From NCBI GenBank assembly GCA_021202075.1, contig JAJQDT010000108.1, positions 8,282 to 65,309 of the forward strand: a stretch of 57,028 nt of DNA, written 5' to 3'. A model generated the notes under the pieces. It searched no databases, was not told where the DNA came from, and saw only the letters and a program-made list of their open reading frames with translations. This DNA is from Lachnospiraceae bacterium. Lineage in GTDB: Bacteria > Bacillota > Clostridia > Lachnospirales > Lachnospiraceae. Below, piece after piece: positions 17,334-26,449 of this stretch. Numbering within the stretch: position 1 is the stretch's first letter; every line of letters starts with the position of its first letter. The position numbers and the translations under genes are program-made.

Positions 17334-18323
17334 TTACTTCCTCGCCACGTATTTTCTGATATCCAGAGAAATCGCGATGAAGATGATGACGCCAAGCGCG
17401 ATCCACTGTGCGTTCGAGTTCACGCCCAGGAACTGCAGCGCCGCCTTCAGGATCTCAAACACGGCAACACCGACAATGGCCGATGATACCTTGCCCCGGC
17501 CGCCGGAAACCGATACGCCGCCGATGGTACACGCCGCGATGGCCTCCATCTCGTAGCCAAGTCCGAGGTTTACCGAAGCGCCGCCGGCCTTCGCGCCGAG
17601 CATGAAGCCTGCCAGTCCATACATCGCTGCCGCCTTCGCGTAGATGATAATAAGAGTCATATTAACCGGAACACCGGCCACCTCAGCCGCCTGCGGGTTG
17701 CCGCCAATCGCGTACATGTATTTTCCGTGGCGGGTCATATTGAAGATGAACCAGGTGATCGCGGCCACCAGAACCGCAATCCAGATCAGGTAACTGATGC
17801 CGAGGAACTTGCCGGTAGCCAGGTTCGTGTATGCGGTCACATAGCCGCCCAGCGGGGTCGCGTTCGTATAGATCAGGTTGATACCATAGACGATCTCCAT
17901 CATGGCCATCGTGGAAATGAACGGCGGCACATGCATGTAAGCGATAAAGAATCCGGTCACGCTTCCGAACGCCGCGCAGATCAGCATTGCGATCAGCAGT
18001 GCCAGGAAAATATTCAGCGGCTGCATGTTCGGATAAAACTTATTGCTGTAATCCATGCGCTGCAGCAGGGTACCCGCGATACATGCGCCAAACCCGATCA
18101 TACGGCCTGCGGAAAGGTCGCAGCCCGCTGTGATGATACATCCGGCAATGCCGAGCGCGATAACCAGACGGGAACTCATGTTGTTCAGGATATTGGTAAA
18201 GTTATTAATCGTAAAGAAATTCTTGGATGTAATTCCGGTATAGATCACCAGGAGCACTACGATAATGATTACGCCGTAGTTCACCATGATGTCCTTAAAG
18301 CTCATTTTTTTCTTGTTTTCCAT
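17334..18323 (-). CDS. mglC: Galactose/methyl-galactoside ABC transporter permease
   Basis: 329 residues, about nine to ten membrane helices of the BPD_transp_2 family. FFTINNFTNILNNMSSRLVI, ITAGCDLSAGR, GGNPQAAEVAGVPV and YEMEAIAACTIGGVSVSGGRG match MglC/RbsC. AGGAGA before the ATG; only 18 bases separate it from mglA, so the two are co-transcribed. Forms the membrane channel of the importer with MglA and MglB. Confidence 0.93.
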   Translation of the reverse strand: MENKKKMSFKDIMVNYGVIIIVVLLVIYTGITSKNFFTINNFTNILNNMSSRLVIALGIAGCIITAGCDLSAGRMIGFGACIAGTLLQRMDYSNKFYPNMQPLNIFLALLIAMLICAAFGSVTGFFIAYMHVPPFISTMAMMEIVYGINLIYTNATPLGGYVTAYTNLATGKFLGISYLIWIAVLVAAITWFIFNMTRHGKYMYAIGGNPQAAEVAGVPVNMTLIIIYAKAAAMYGLAGFMLGAKAGGASVNLGLGYEMEAIAACTIGGVSVSGGRGKVSSAIVGVAVFEILKAALQFLGVNSNAQWIALGVIIFIAISLDIRKYVARK

Positions 18324-18341
18324 TGTGTTCTCCTCCCACCA

Positions 18342-19853
18342 TCAGAACTGTGTCGCGTAGCTCATTACCTTTGTCTGCGTCATATCCTCTTTCTCTGTGA
18401 TCTCGCCTCTCATCTTGCCGTCGCACATGACATAAATGCGGTCCGACATTCCCAGAAGCTCCGCCATCTCCGAAGAAATCATGATAATCGCCTTGCCCTG
18501 CGCAGCCAGATCATTCATGATCTCATAAATCTCATGCTTCGCACCTACATCGATACCTCGGGTCGGCTCATCCATGATCAGGATATCCGGGTTGTTCGCC
18601 AGCCACCTCGCAACAATAACCTTCTGCTGGTTGCCGCCGGACAGGTTCTGAATGAGCTCTTGCATACTGGGAGTCTTGATGCTCAGCATATCAATGCTGT
18701 CATCCACGACCTTATTGATTTTTCCGTGATCCAGGACAAACCCTGCCCTCAGATACTGATTGTACACGGATACGCCAACATTGTCCTTGATTGAAAGGCA
18801 TCCGAAAATACCATTTCCGCGGCGGTCTTCTGTAATCAGACCGATGCCAGCCTTCATCGCGTCCGCCGGCTTTTTAATCGTTACCTTCTGTCCTTTGACG
18901 TAAACCTCTCCGGAAGCCAGCGCACGGATACCGAAAACGCCCTCCAGAAGCTCCGTTCTCTGCGCGCCGACCAGGCCGCCGAAGCCAAGGATCTCGCCCT
19001 TGCGAAGCTTGAAGGATACATCCTGGAAGGAACGCGCGTGGATCGAGCTCAATCCCTTTACCTCCAGGACCACCTCATCGGATGGCTGATTCTTTCGTTC
19101 CGGATAGACATTGGTCAGCTCGCGGCCTACCATCTTCGCAATAATCTCATCCGTGGTCAGATCCGCCGCCGGCCAGGTGCCGACATAGGTTCCATCACGC
19201 ATGATGGTGACATCGTCAGCGATGCGCTTGATCTCATCCATCTTATGAGAAATATAAATCATCGACACACCCTTGTCCCGCAAATCATTCATAATGCGGA
19301 ACAGAGCCTCTACCTCATTGTCCGAAAGGGACGAGGTCGGCTCATCGAAAATAACCACCTTTGCCTGATGGGAAACCGCTTTTGCAATCTCGACCGACTG
19401 CATCTGTCCGATGGAAAGCGTACCGAGCTGCGCCTTCGGGTCAAAATCCATCTTTACCTCGTTCAGCCAGTGAGCCGTCTCCTCATACATTTTTTTATGG
19501 TCAATCACCTGAAGCGGACCGTACTTTTTCACCGGAAAACGCCCCAGGAACATATTCTCCGCCACACTCCTCGCCGGTACCGGCTGCAGCTCCTGATGTA
19601 CCATCGCGATACCGTAATTCATTGCCTCATCCGGGTTTGCGACCGTGATTTTCTGACCTTCCAGATAAATCTCCCCGGCATCCATCTTATAAATTCCAAA
19701 CAGGCATTTCATCAGTGTGGACTTGCCAGCACCGTTCTCTCCCATCAGCGCGTGTACCGTACCGGGGCGCACAGCAAGCTGTACATTATCCAACGCCTTG
19801 ACGCCCGGGAAAGACTTGGAAACGCCTTTCAGTTCCAGCCTGTATTCCGCCAT
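18342..19853 (-). CDS. mglA: Galactose/methyl-galactoside ABC transporter ATP-binding protein
   Basis: 503 residues from the ATG at 19853, which has a perfect AGGAGG 6 bases upstream; a longer frame reaching 19958 lacks one. It has two fused ATPase halves. The first has Walker A GENGAGKST, signature LSIGQMQSVEIAKA and VVIFDEPTSSL. The second has the usual degenerate P-loop GLVGAQRTELLEG, signature LSGGNQQKVIVARWL and ILIMDEPTRGIDVG. MAEYRLELKGVSKSFPGVKALDN is a typical MglA start. It powers import through MglC. Confidence 0.95.
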   Translation of the reverse strand: MAEYRLELKGVSKSFPGVKALDNVQLAVRPGTVHALMGENGAGKSTLMKCLFGIYKMDAGEIYLEGQKITVANPDEAMNYGIAMVHQELQPVPARSVAENMFLGRFPVKKYGPLQVIDHKKMYEETAHWLNEVKMDFDPKAQLGTLSIGQMQSVEIAKAVSHQAKVVIFDEPTSSLSDNEVEALFRIMNDLRDKGVSMIYISHKMDEIKRIADDVTIMRDGTYVGTWPAADLTTDEIIAKMVGRELTNVYPERKNQPSDEVVLEVKGLSSIHARSFQDVSFKLRKGEILGFGGLVGAQRTELLEGVFGIRALASGEVYVKGQKVTIKKPADAMKAGIGLITEDRRGNGIFGCLSIKDNVGVSVYNQYLRAGFVLDHGKINKVVDDSIDMLSIKTPSMQELIQNLSGGNQQKVIVARWLANNPDILIMDEPTRGIDVGAKHEIYEIMNDLAAQGKAIIMISSEMAELLGMSDRIYVMCDGKMRGEITEKEDMTQTKVMSYATQF

Positions 19854-19871
19854 TTCTGCCTCCTTTTCACA

Positions 19872-19906
19872 GAAAAGGTGCGGGGTGCCTTGCGCCGCCC
19901 CGCACC
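19872..19906 (-). terminator. Intercistronic hairpin between mglB and mglA
   Basis: GGTGCGGGG / CCCCGCACC stem followed on the minus strand by CTTTTC, 18 bases before the mglA start codon. Such partial terminators commonly keep the binding protein more abundant than the ATPase and permease. Confidence 0.75.
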
Positions 19907-20059
19907 TCATGAATTCTAATATCATCCTGATCTCATAAGCACTCACGAGAAAATCCATTTAAATTCATTCATTATTATCGCAGTGAATGCTCAGGCTGCA
20001 GGATATTGTCTGCCATTTGCAATAAACAACAGGCTTTATTCATATTCCTTCTGCAGAAA

Positions 20060-21115
20060 TCAGCTTACCATATCCAGGATTTCCTGTGCGTTCTCTGTGG
20101 TAACCTTTACATAATCGCAGCCAATGTAATAGTCATTGCCAACGCCTGCAAGGTAGTTCACAGCTGCGTCTGCCGCGCTGTGGGACTGTGAGAAGTGATC
20201 GTTGAATACAGTACCGGTCATGGTGCCTGCGATAACATCCTCAAGAGCCTCAGACAGAGCGTCTACGCCAAGAAGATAGATGTCCTCGTTTACTACACGG
20301 CCAGCTGCCTCAATTGCCTGCAGAGCGCCAAGTGCCATCGCGTCGTTGTTGCAGAATACAACCTCAACGTCGCTGCCATACTGGCTCAGAGAGTTCGCAA
20401 CGAGCTGCTGTGCGGTAACCTGATCCCAGTTGCCTACCTGATCATCCAGGCAGTTTACTTCCAGACCAGCATCCTCAAGAGCTGCGATGGAGTACTCGGT
20501 ACGATACTCAGCATCTACGTTCTCCGGGTCGCCCTCGATCATAACATAATCGATCGCGCCGTTGCCGTTGAAATCAACTGCATCCAGGCCAAGGTCAACA
20601 ACGATCTCGCCCTGATAGGTACCGGACTGGCGTGCATCGCATCCTACGTATGTAACGTCCCAGCCGTTCTCTTCCCATCTTGCTTCCTCGTCTGCATCCG
20701 GCTCACGGTTGATATAAACAAGCGGGATACCTGCCTCAACAACCTTGTCTGTGATCGTCTGTGCGGAAGAAGAGTTCACCGGGTTGATAATCAGTACATC
20801 TACGCCGTCAGCGATGAAGTTATCAATCTGCTGGGACTGGGTCGCCTGATCGTTCGCGCCATCTGCCAGTGTGATATTGTCCTCAGAGAAGCCGAGCTCT
20901 ACCATGTAGCTGACCAGCTCTTCGCGGAACAGGGTCATGAAGTTATCCGAGAACTGATAGATGCAAACGCCTACCTTCTTGTCGGACAGATCAATGTCAA
21001 CTGCCGCTGCCTCTGTCGCCGCTTCTGTCTCTTCCTCTGCCATTACCGGAACAGCTGCCGTAAGGCTCAGTGCCATCGCGCCGGCGAGAAGAATGCTGAG
21101 TAATTTTTTCTTCAT
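20060..21115 (-). CDS. mglB: Galactose-type ABC transporter substrate-binding protein
   Basis: 351 residues; AAAGGAGG 8 bases before the ATG. The signal peptide ends VPVMA-EEE and lacks a lipobox cysteine, unusual for a Gram-positive binding protein. An acidic ETEAATEAAA linker follows. DKKVGVCIYQFSDNFMTLF, VDVLIINPVNSSSAQ, VYINREPD, NNDAMALGALQAIE and LLGVDALSEAL are MglB-like. First gene of mglBAC. No second membrane helix is visible that could anchor it. Confidence 0.93.
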   Translation of the reverse strand: MKKKLLSILLAGAMALSLTAAVPVMAEEETEAATEAAAVDIDLSDKKVGVCIYQFSDNFMTLFREELVSYMVELGFSEDNITLADGANDQATQSQQIDNFIADGVDVLIINPVNSSSAQTITDKVVEAGIPLVYINREPDADEEARWEENGWDVTYVGCDARQSGTYQGEIVVDLGLDAVDFNGNGAIDYVMIEGDPENVDAEYRTEYSIAALEDAGLEVNCLDDQVGNWDQVTAQQLVANSLSQYGSDVEVVFCNNDAMALGALQAIEAAGRVVNEDIYLLGVDALSEALEDVIAGTMTGTVFNDHFSQSHSAADAAVNYLAGVGNDYYIGCDYVKVTTENAQEILDMVS

Positions 21116-21565
21116 GGATAAATCCTCCTTTGATATAGTGTTTTTTCAATGCGGTTTCATTATAACAAAGTTTCCGGTTCGCTCCATACAAAATCTTTCG
21201 TTTTTTCTCGAAAATCTTTTTCAATTTTTATGCATTCTTTATATTTTTCTGAATTAATTCACGGATTTTCTGTCAGAAGTGGCGAAGAGCATCGGGTAAA
21301 GCCTGCTCTTATTTCGTCAATTGAGACACAGGCATCTCATCATAAAAATTCTTCATGGAGATAATTCTTTTCCGATAACATTCATGCCGCACAGGCCTCT
21401 GCAACAGCAACACAGATTCCTGTACCCTGACCCGAACATGCCAGAAACCAATACGTTTCCATTTTTTACAGGAAATTGCTCTTAAATTCCTGGCCCGGAC
21501 AAACCAGAATCCAATTTTGCTTTTCTGCAAAAAACATTCTCCGGCACCAATGGATGTCTGCGGTT
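21116..21565. other. Gap with mgl promoter region and a degenerate direct repeat
   Basis: On the minus strand a perfect TATAAT (21159-21164) lies 44 bases before the mglB ATG; the -35 region is poor (TTGTAT at 21 bases), as expected for an activator-dependent promoter. Between 21395 and 21545 two imperfect copies of about 60 bases (TTCCTG, CCCGRACA, GCCAGAA-CCAAT, TTTT-CAG) follow one another. A minus frame of 86 codons across them looks repeat-derived. Confidence 0.5.
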
Positions 21566-22645
21566 TCATACATTTTCCGGCTCATACGGATTTACATGCA
21601 CCATCACGTGTTTGATATTATCAAATGTCTCCTCAAGTCCCCGGTGCACCTTCTCCGCGATGGCGTGCGCGCTTTCCAGCTCCATATGCGCATCTACCGC
21701 AATCTCCACATCCACGTATACCTTCTCGCCGAACATCCGGGTCTGCAGAAGGTCAATCCTCCGCACGCCCTCCTGGCCTGCAATAAAATCATGGACATGC
21801 CGTGTATAATCCTCATCGCAGGCCGTATCAGTCAGCTTTCTGGTCGCATCCATAAAAATCTCAACCGCAACCTTAATGATAAAAATACAGATCACCACGC
21901 TGGCAACCGAATCCAACACCGGCAGCCCGGCGCGTGCGCCCGCGATGCCGATCAGAGATCCGATCGAAGAAAATGCGTCCGAGCGATGATGCCAGGCATC
22001 CGCCATAAATGCGGAAGAATTCAGCTTTTTCGCACAGACCCGCGTATAGCGGAACATTCCCTCCTTCGACACAATCGAAACCACAGCCGCCGCCAGAGGC
22101 AGGATGCCCGGCACGGCAATCTCATCATAATTGCCGCCTAGAATCGTCCGCATCCCGCTCATGCCAATCCCGAGGCCCGTGACCAGCAGCAGCCCCGCAA
22201 GAAGCTCAGACGAAATGCATTCAAACCGCTCATGTCCGTACGGATGCCCGGCGTCCGCGCCCTTCCTGGCGATTCTTACACCGATCAGCGCAATCACCGT
22301 CGAGATCACATCCGACAGCGAATGAACCGCATCCGAAACCATCGCGGCCGACCGGCCCAGAACTCCCGCGATCAGCTTGAATGCCGAAAGGAACACATTC
22401 CCCGCGATGCTGACCGCCGAAACCCGCGCGACGAGAGCATTGTTCTGAGATGAGTTTTGAGCTGTATTTTGCCTGGTGCTCTGTTTTACGGTTGGACCAA
22501 TGTTTTGTCCAATACTTTGCTTTCCGTTTGTATTTAAATCAGTCTTTTCATTTATATTCTGATCAGAATGCTTTTCTATACCTTGCTTTCCAATTTGCTT
22601 TCCGGTTATCTCTTCGAATTCCAATTGTTCCTGTTGTCCTGTCAT
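21566..22645 (-). CDS. Cation diffusion facilitator family transporter
   Basis: 359 residues from the ATG at 22645, chosen because AGGAGGT lies 8 bases upstream; the earlier ATG at 22684 has no such site. Six membrane helices. SDAVHSLSDVISTVIAL and ADAWHHRSDAFSS hold the paired HxxxD metal sites of CDF exporters. The cytoplasmic C-terminal domain shows DVEIAVDAHMELESAHAIAE. The first 70 residues are a Gln/Asn/Lys/Thr low-complexity extension (QSIGQNIGPTVKQSTRQNTA), which makes it longer than the usual ~300 residues. The upstream NiCo-type riboswitch suggests export of Co/Ni, though Zn, Fe or Mn cannot be excluded. Confidence 0.92.
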   Translation of the reverse strand: MTGQQEQLEFEEITGKQIGKQGIEKHSDQNINEKTDLNTNGKQSIGQNIGPTVKQSTRQNTAQNSSQNNALVARVSAVSIAGNVFLSAFKLIAGVLGRSAAMVSDAVHSLSDVISTVIALIGVRIARKGADAGHPYGHERFECISSELLAGLLLVTGLGIGMSGMRTILGGNYDEIAVPGILPLAAAVVSIVSKEGMFRYTRVCAKKLNSSAFMADAWHHRSDAFSSIGSLIGIAGARAGLPVLDSVASVVICIFIIKVAVEIFMDATRKLTDTACDEDYTRHVHDFIAGQEGVRRIDLLQTRMFGEKVYVDVEIAVDAHMELESAHAIAEKVHRGLEETFDNIKHVMVHVNPYEPENV

Positions 22646-22802
22646 ATCAGGTAACCTCCTTACATTGTTCATCATCAGGTACAAATAATGAGCATAATAT
22701 GGTGAGCCGCACTATGAAAATATGCTTCACACAAGACGCGGCCTGCATCCGGCATATAAGAAAATGCCGGACATACTGTGCGAATCCCTCACCCCAGGAT
22801 AC

Positions 22803-22860
22803 AAAAGAAGCACCCCGGGCCGTCAGTAATACTACTACCTACTGTCCCGCAGATGCTTCT
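22803..22860 (-). terminator. Riboswitch expression-platform terminator
   Basis: Arms AGAAGCATCTGCGGG (22846-22860) and CCCGGGGTGCTTCT (22806-22819) pair and are followed by TTTT. The 5' arm is also the 3' side of aptamer helix P4 and the core GGGA, so aptamer and terminator exclude each other. That predicts an ON switch. Confidence 0.75.
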
Positions 22861-22963
22861 GTTACCTGCTGTCGCTATTGCAACCCGGCAATCGGAACGG
22901 TATACGGACTGTATACTTGATAGTCCGTCCTTCCTTCCGAAGCCTGATCAGTTTGTACTGTAG
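22831..22963 (-). promoter_or_regulatory. Candidate NiCo (czcD) riboswitch aptamer
   Basis: On the minus strand: ACUGAUCAGGC, a P2 helix UCGGAA/UUCCGA containing an extra ACGGACU/AGUCCGU hairpin, GCCGGG, a P3 helix GUUGC/GCGAC, and a P4 helix GCAGGU/AUCUGC running into GGGACAGU. From memory, crystallised NiCo RNA has ACUGAGCAGGC, P2, GCAGCCGGG, P3, ACAGAUG/CAUCUGU and GGGACAGU. The P4 difference is a compensatory A-U to G-C change. It precedes a CDF exporter, the classical NiCo target. The GCAGCC junction is shortened, which is the main doubt. Confidence 0.78.
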
Positions 22964-22993
22964 ATAAATTGCAGTGCAAAGTTAATTTTTAAT

Positions 22994-23022
22994 ATCATAT
23001 GTCACCGAATCAAAAATGTCAA
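22994..23022 (-). promoter_or_regulatory. Strong promoter for the CDF transporter leader
   Basis: TTGACA, 17 bases, TATGAT on the minus strand. Transcription would begin about 20-25 bases before the riboswitch. Confidence 0.85.
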
Positions 23023-23061
23023 CTGTTTTTTATTTCTTTAAAAACCGTGATCTGGCGTCTG

Positions 23062-24678
23062 TCAGAGTGTTTCAATTATACAATGATGATCTTTATCCTT
23101 TTTATGATAACCTATCCCAACCGCAAGAATTCGCCCCGTGGTTTTGGGCCGCTCACCAAGCTTTCCCCTGAATTTCATCGCATATTTTTTATCTTTAATC
23201 TGTTTTATCGCATTTTCTGCACTATCGTCCACCTTTAGCTCAATGATTATTCCATCCTCTTTTTTATTATACGGATAGAAAATATAATCCACATAACCAA
23301 TGCCTGCCTGATCTTCTCTCTGAATATCATATCGGTTTCTCGCAGTAAGGTATGCCAGCTTAACACATCCCGATAATTCCGCCTCGTCATTATAGGCTTT
23401 CAAGGGAGACTCTGAATGATGGACAAATTCCAATACTTCTTCAACCACACCTGTATCCCCGGCCAGCGTTGCCTGAAGGACGCGCTGCGACTGTTTTTCC
23501 AGCTCATGTACATAACTGTACTCCGCCTCTTTGTGAATCGTTTTCCCAAATTCATCCATCAGTTCTTTATTGGGGATTCGTACACATCCATCTTCATAAT
23601 TCAAAAAGCCATACACCACCATCGCCGAAAAGACTTCTTCTTTCGTACTTAAGTTCATTGCGGTAGCAGCATATTCCTCTATACTTGTTGAAATCGGCTC
23701 GCCAGCCGTCATCATAATAACGTCATCTTTTAGTCCCTTAATCTTTCCAACCTCTCCAACAATATACTTCGATATTTCCGAATACTGGCCTGAGCCTGTC
23801 CAATAACTCGCCAGATGATTATTATCCAAAGCATATACCACGGAGCGCGGGTTATATATGCGTGTCCCTGCGGCTGTATAATAGCCGTCATACCAAAATT
23901 TCAAGTCCTCCCTCGTAACAGCCGGGCGTTCTTGTTTTTTACAATATCTTTCATAAAGATCATCCACTTCTTCTTCCGTAAAACCAAAGTACTCGTTATA
24001 CTTCGGCTGCGTAGCCATCGTATACTCCATAAAATTATTTAGCGTATCACTTTGTGAATACTTTGCAATAGGCAGCACTCCCGTCATGTATGTAAAAGAG
24101 ACACAGCCAACGCCTTTGGTCAGATTCGCAAGAAAACTCGTATAGCTTTTTCTGTCGTTTTCAGTGAAAAAGTCCTTATGAAAAACACAGTCCCACTCAT
24201 CAAATACCAGAATAAACCGTTCCCCTGTACTTTGATGAATCCTCTTCATATCCTCCGCCACTGTGCCATTCTCCCGAAAATACACATCCGGAAAAGCGCT
24301 ATGAAGATCTTCCCTCAAAATATCCTTTATGTTTCCTATATAATCACTATATCTATGGTATTCCTCATCATACTTACTGAAATCAATATAAATCAGATTA
24401 TGCTGATTCAAATGAAAGCAAAACTTTGGGTCTTCCGCAATCTTAAGGGAAGCAAATACTTCTCTGCTGTCCATCCCTCTGCCAAAAAAAGAACCTATCA
24501 TAGAGGCAATCGTAGACTTACCAAATCGTCTCGGACGAGTAATGCACAAACTATATCCGCCCTGTTCCACGAGCGGAATCAGTTCAGTCAGCATCCGGGT
24601 CTTATCCACAAAATAAGGTTTCGCAGCCTCATTCTGAAATTGAGACAAACAGTCGTTGCTGTTCAAATAAAATCCCAT
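23062..24678 (-). CDS. AAA-ATPase-like / PD-(D/E)XK nuclease protein, paralog A
   Basis: 538 residues, AGGAGG before the ATG. The N-terminal AAA-ATPase-like domain (PF09820 type) has YFVDKTRML, a Walker A variant RPRRFGKST near residue 50 and Walker B FILVFDEWD near 165. The C-terminal nuclease-like domain (PF08011 type) shows GYVDYIFYP and IIIELKVDD (D...ExK). The family is abundant in gut anaerobes. No function is established; defence or mobile-element roles are guesses. Paralog B of identical length follows upstream on the same strand. Confidence 0.85.
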   Translation of the reverse strand: MGFYLNSNDCLSQFQNEAAKPYFVDKTRMLTELIPLVEQGGYSLCITRPRRFGKSTIASMIGSFFGRGMDSREVFASLKIAEDPKFCFHLNQHNLIYIDFSKYDEEYHRYSDYIGNIKDILREDLHSAFPDVYFRENGTVAEDMKRIHQSTGERFILVFDEWDCVFHKDFFTENDRKSYTSFLANLTKGVGCVSFTYMTGVLPIAKYSQSDTLNNFMEYTMATQPKYNEYFGFTEEEVDDLYERYCKKQERPAVTREDLKFWYDGYYTAAGTRIYNPRSVVYALDNNHLASYWTGSGQYSEISKYIVGEVGKIKGLKDDVIMMTAGEPISTSIEEYAATAMNLSTKEEVFSAMVVYGFLNYEDGCVRIPNKELMDEFGKTIHKEAEYSYVHELEKQSQRVLQATLAGDTGVVEEVLEFVHHSESPLKAYNDEAELSGCVKLAYLTARNRYDIQREDQAGIGYVDYIFYPYNKKEDGIIIELKVDDSAENAIKQIKDKKYAMKFRGKLGERPKTTGRILAVGIGYHKKDKDHHCIIETL

Positions 24679-24761
24679 TGATCATTGCCTCCTTCTGTGA
24701 CTCTCTGTGGGTGTTTCGTCCATTTACAGTTTTCTTTTTGTCGTATCAGACAGTATTCCAC

Positions 24762-26378
24762 TCAATTGTGAATCACCTCAATTTTGCAGTGATGATCCTT
24801 TTTCTTTTTACAGTATCCAATTCCTACCATCAGGATACGACCGGTATGGCGTTTCTTTTCAGCCATTTTTCCCTGAAATTTAAGAACATAATTCCGGTCT
24901 TTAATCTGTTGAATTGCCGCCTCAGGGGTGTCATCCACTTTGAGTTCAAGAATAATTCCATCATCACCAGGTCTTTCCGGGTAAAATATGAAATCAGCAT
25001 ACCCTTCTCCGGCTTTATCTTCTCTTTCTACAAAATAGCTGTCTCGTGCCGCCAGATAGACAAGATTCACAATTGCGGTCAATTCCGTTTCGTCGTTATA
25101 ATCCAATAATGGTGTTTCTGTGTCATGAGCAAACTGAAGCACATTTTCCATCGTTTTGATATCGCCCTTCAGCGTTGCCTTTAGCATGCGGTCAGATTCC
25201 ATCGCCAGTCTGTTAATATAGCCAAGATTTTCTTTTTCACAAATCGTCTTTGAGAATTCGTCCATCAATTCCCTGTTTGGGATATGGACTTTCCCATCCT
25301 CATAATTCAGGAATCCGTAAACAACCATCGCGGAGAGAATCTCATCCCGTGTGTTTAAATTCATCGCTGTAGCCGCGAATTCCTCCACTTTTGCAGGGAC
25401 TGCCTCTCCGGCGACCATGAGTGCGACGTCTTTTTTTACATTGGCTCTGTCATTCGTGATATAGGCAGAGATCTCATCATATGTTCCGGTTGCCGACCAA
25501 TAACTGCGGATCTGATTGCGCGTCAGTGCCTCTACCACAGACCTTGGATTATACATACGCTCTGTGGATGGCGTATGGTATCCATCGTACCAGTCTTTCA
25601 GATCCTGTCGGGATATTGTTCGATTTGGAGTCAATGCCTCATATCTGGCATAAAGCTCATCTACCTCAGCTTCTGTAAAACCAAAGTATTCGCTAAACAG
25701 ATCATCTGTTGCCATTGTATATTCGTAAAAGTTGTTAATTGTGGAGCCGCTTGAATACTTAGCTATGGGAAGTACACCCGTCATATAACTCAAAGATACA
25801 TATCCCGTATCCTTAGTCATTGCAGCAAGCCAGTTGATAAAGCTTCTTCTATCATCATTTGATGTATAAGTCTTATGAAAAATGCAATCCCATTCATCCA
25901 ATATAAGTATAAAATTCTCATTTGTATCCGCATGGATCAATCCCATGTAATCAGCAAGAGACAGGCCATTCCAATAATCGACTTCCGGAAATGTCTTGCG
26001 GAGATCCCGGACAATAAACATTTCTACATTGCTTATAAATTCTTCATAGTTTTTGCTTATGTTGGCCGTCTTAATAAAATTGATATATATCACATTATGC
26101 TGATTCAGGTGTTTTTGATAATCGGACGAGTCCTCAGCAATCTTCAGGGATTCAAACAATCCGCTGCTATCCTGCCCTTTGCCAAAGAATGCCCCAATCA
26201 TCGCTGCCGTTATAGATTTCCCAAATCGCCTCGGCCTGGTAATGCAGACATGGTTATTCCCCTGCTCCACTAAAGGAATCAGCTTTCTCAGCATATCTGT
26301 TTTATCTACAAAATATGGCTTTTTCATCTCGCTCTCATAGAGAGAATATGGCTGTGAGCCGTTCAGATAGTATCCCAT
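24762..26378 (-). CDS. AAA-ATPase-like / PD-(D/E)XK nuclease protein, paralog B
   Basis: 538 residues from the ATG at 26378 with AGGAGG 8 bases upstream. Same plan as paralog A: YFVDKTDML, Walker A RPRRFGKSIT, Walker B FILILDEWD, then GYADFIFYP and IILELKVDD. By eye roughly half of the residues are identical to paralog A, so this is an old tandem duplication. The start of both proteins (MGFYLN / MGYYLN) is conserved. Confidence 0.85.
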   Translation of the reverse strand: MGYYLNGSQPYSLYESEMKKPYFVDKTDMLRKLIPLVEQGNNHVCITRPRRFGKSITAAMIGAFFGKGQDSSGLFESLKIAEDSSDYQKHLNQHNVIYINFIKTANISKNYEEFISNVEMFIVRDLRKTFPEVDYWNGLSLADYMGLIHADTNENFILILDEWDCIFHKTYTSNDDRRSFINWLAAMTKDTGYVSLSYMTGVLPIAKYSSGSTINNFYEYTMATDDLFSEYFGFTEAEVDELYARYEALTPNRTISRQDLKDWYDGYHTPSTERMYNPRSVVEALTRNQIRSYWSATGTYDEISAYITNDRANVKKDVALMVAGEAVPAKVEEFAATAMNLNTRDEILSAMVVYGFLNYEDGKVHIPNRELMDEFSKTICEKENLGYINRLAMESDRMLKATLKGDIKTMENVLQFAHDTETPLLDYNDETELTAIVNLVYLAARDSYFVEREDKAGEGYADFIFYPERPGDDGIILELKVDDTPEAAIQQIKDRNYVLKFQGKMAEKKRHTGRILMVGIGYCKKKKDHHCKIEVIHN

Positions 26379-26449
26379 CAAATCGCCTCCTTGCGAATAG
26401 GGCTGCATTCCCGTTAACCTTAGATGGTGTAATGTTCCGTTAGCTTCCC

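Noticed and set aside
21309-21569. 86-codon minus-strand frame with repeated IGFW..VR peptides
   Set aside because: It lies in degenerate direct repeats and lacks a ribosome site.
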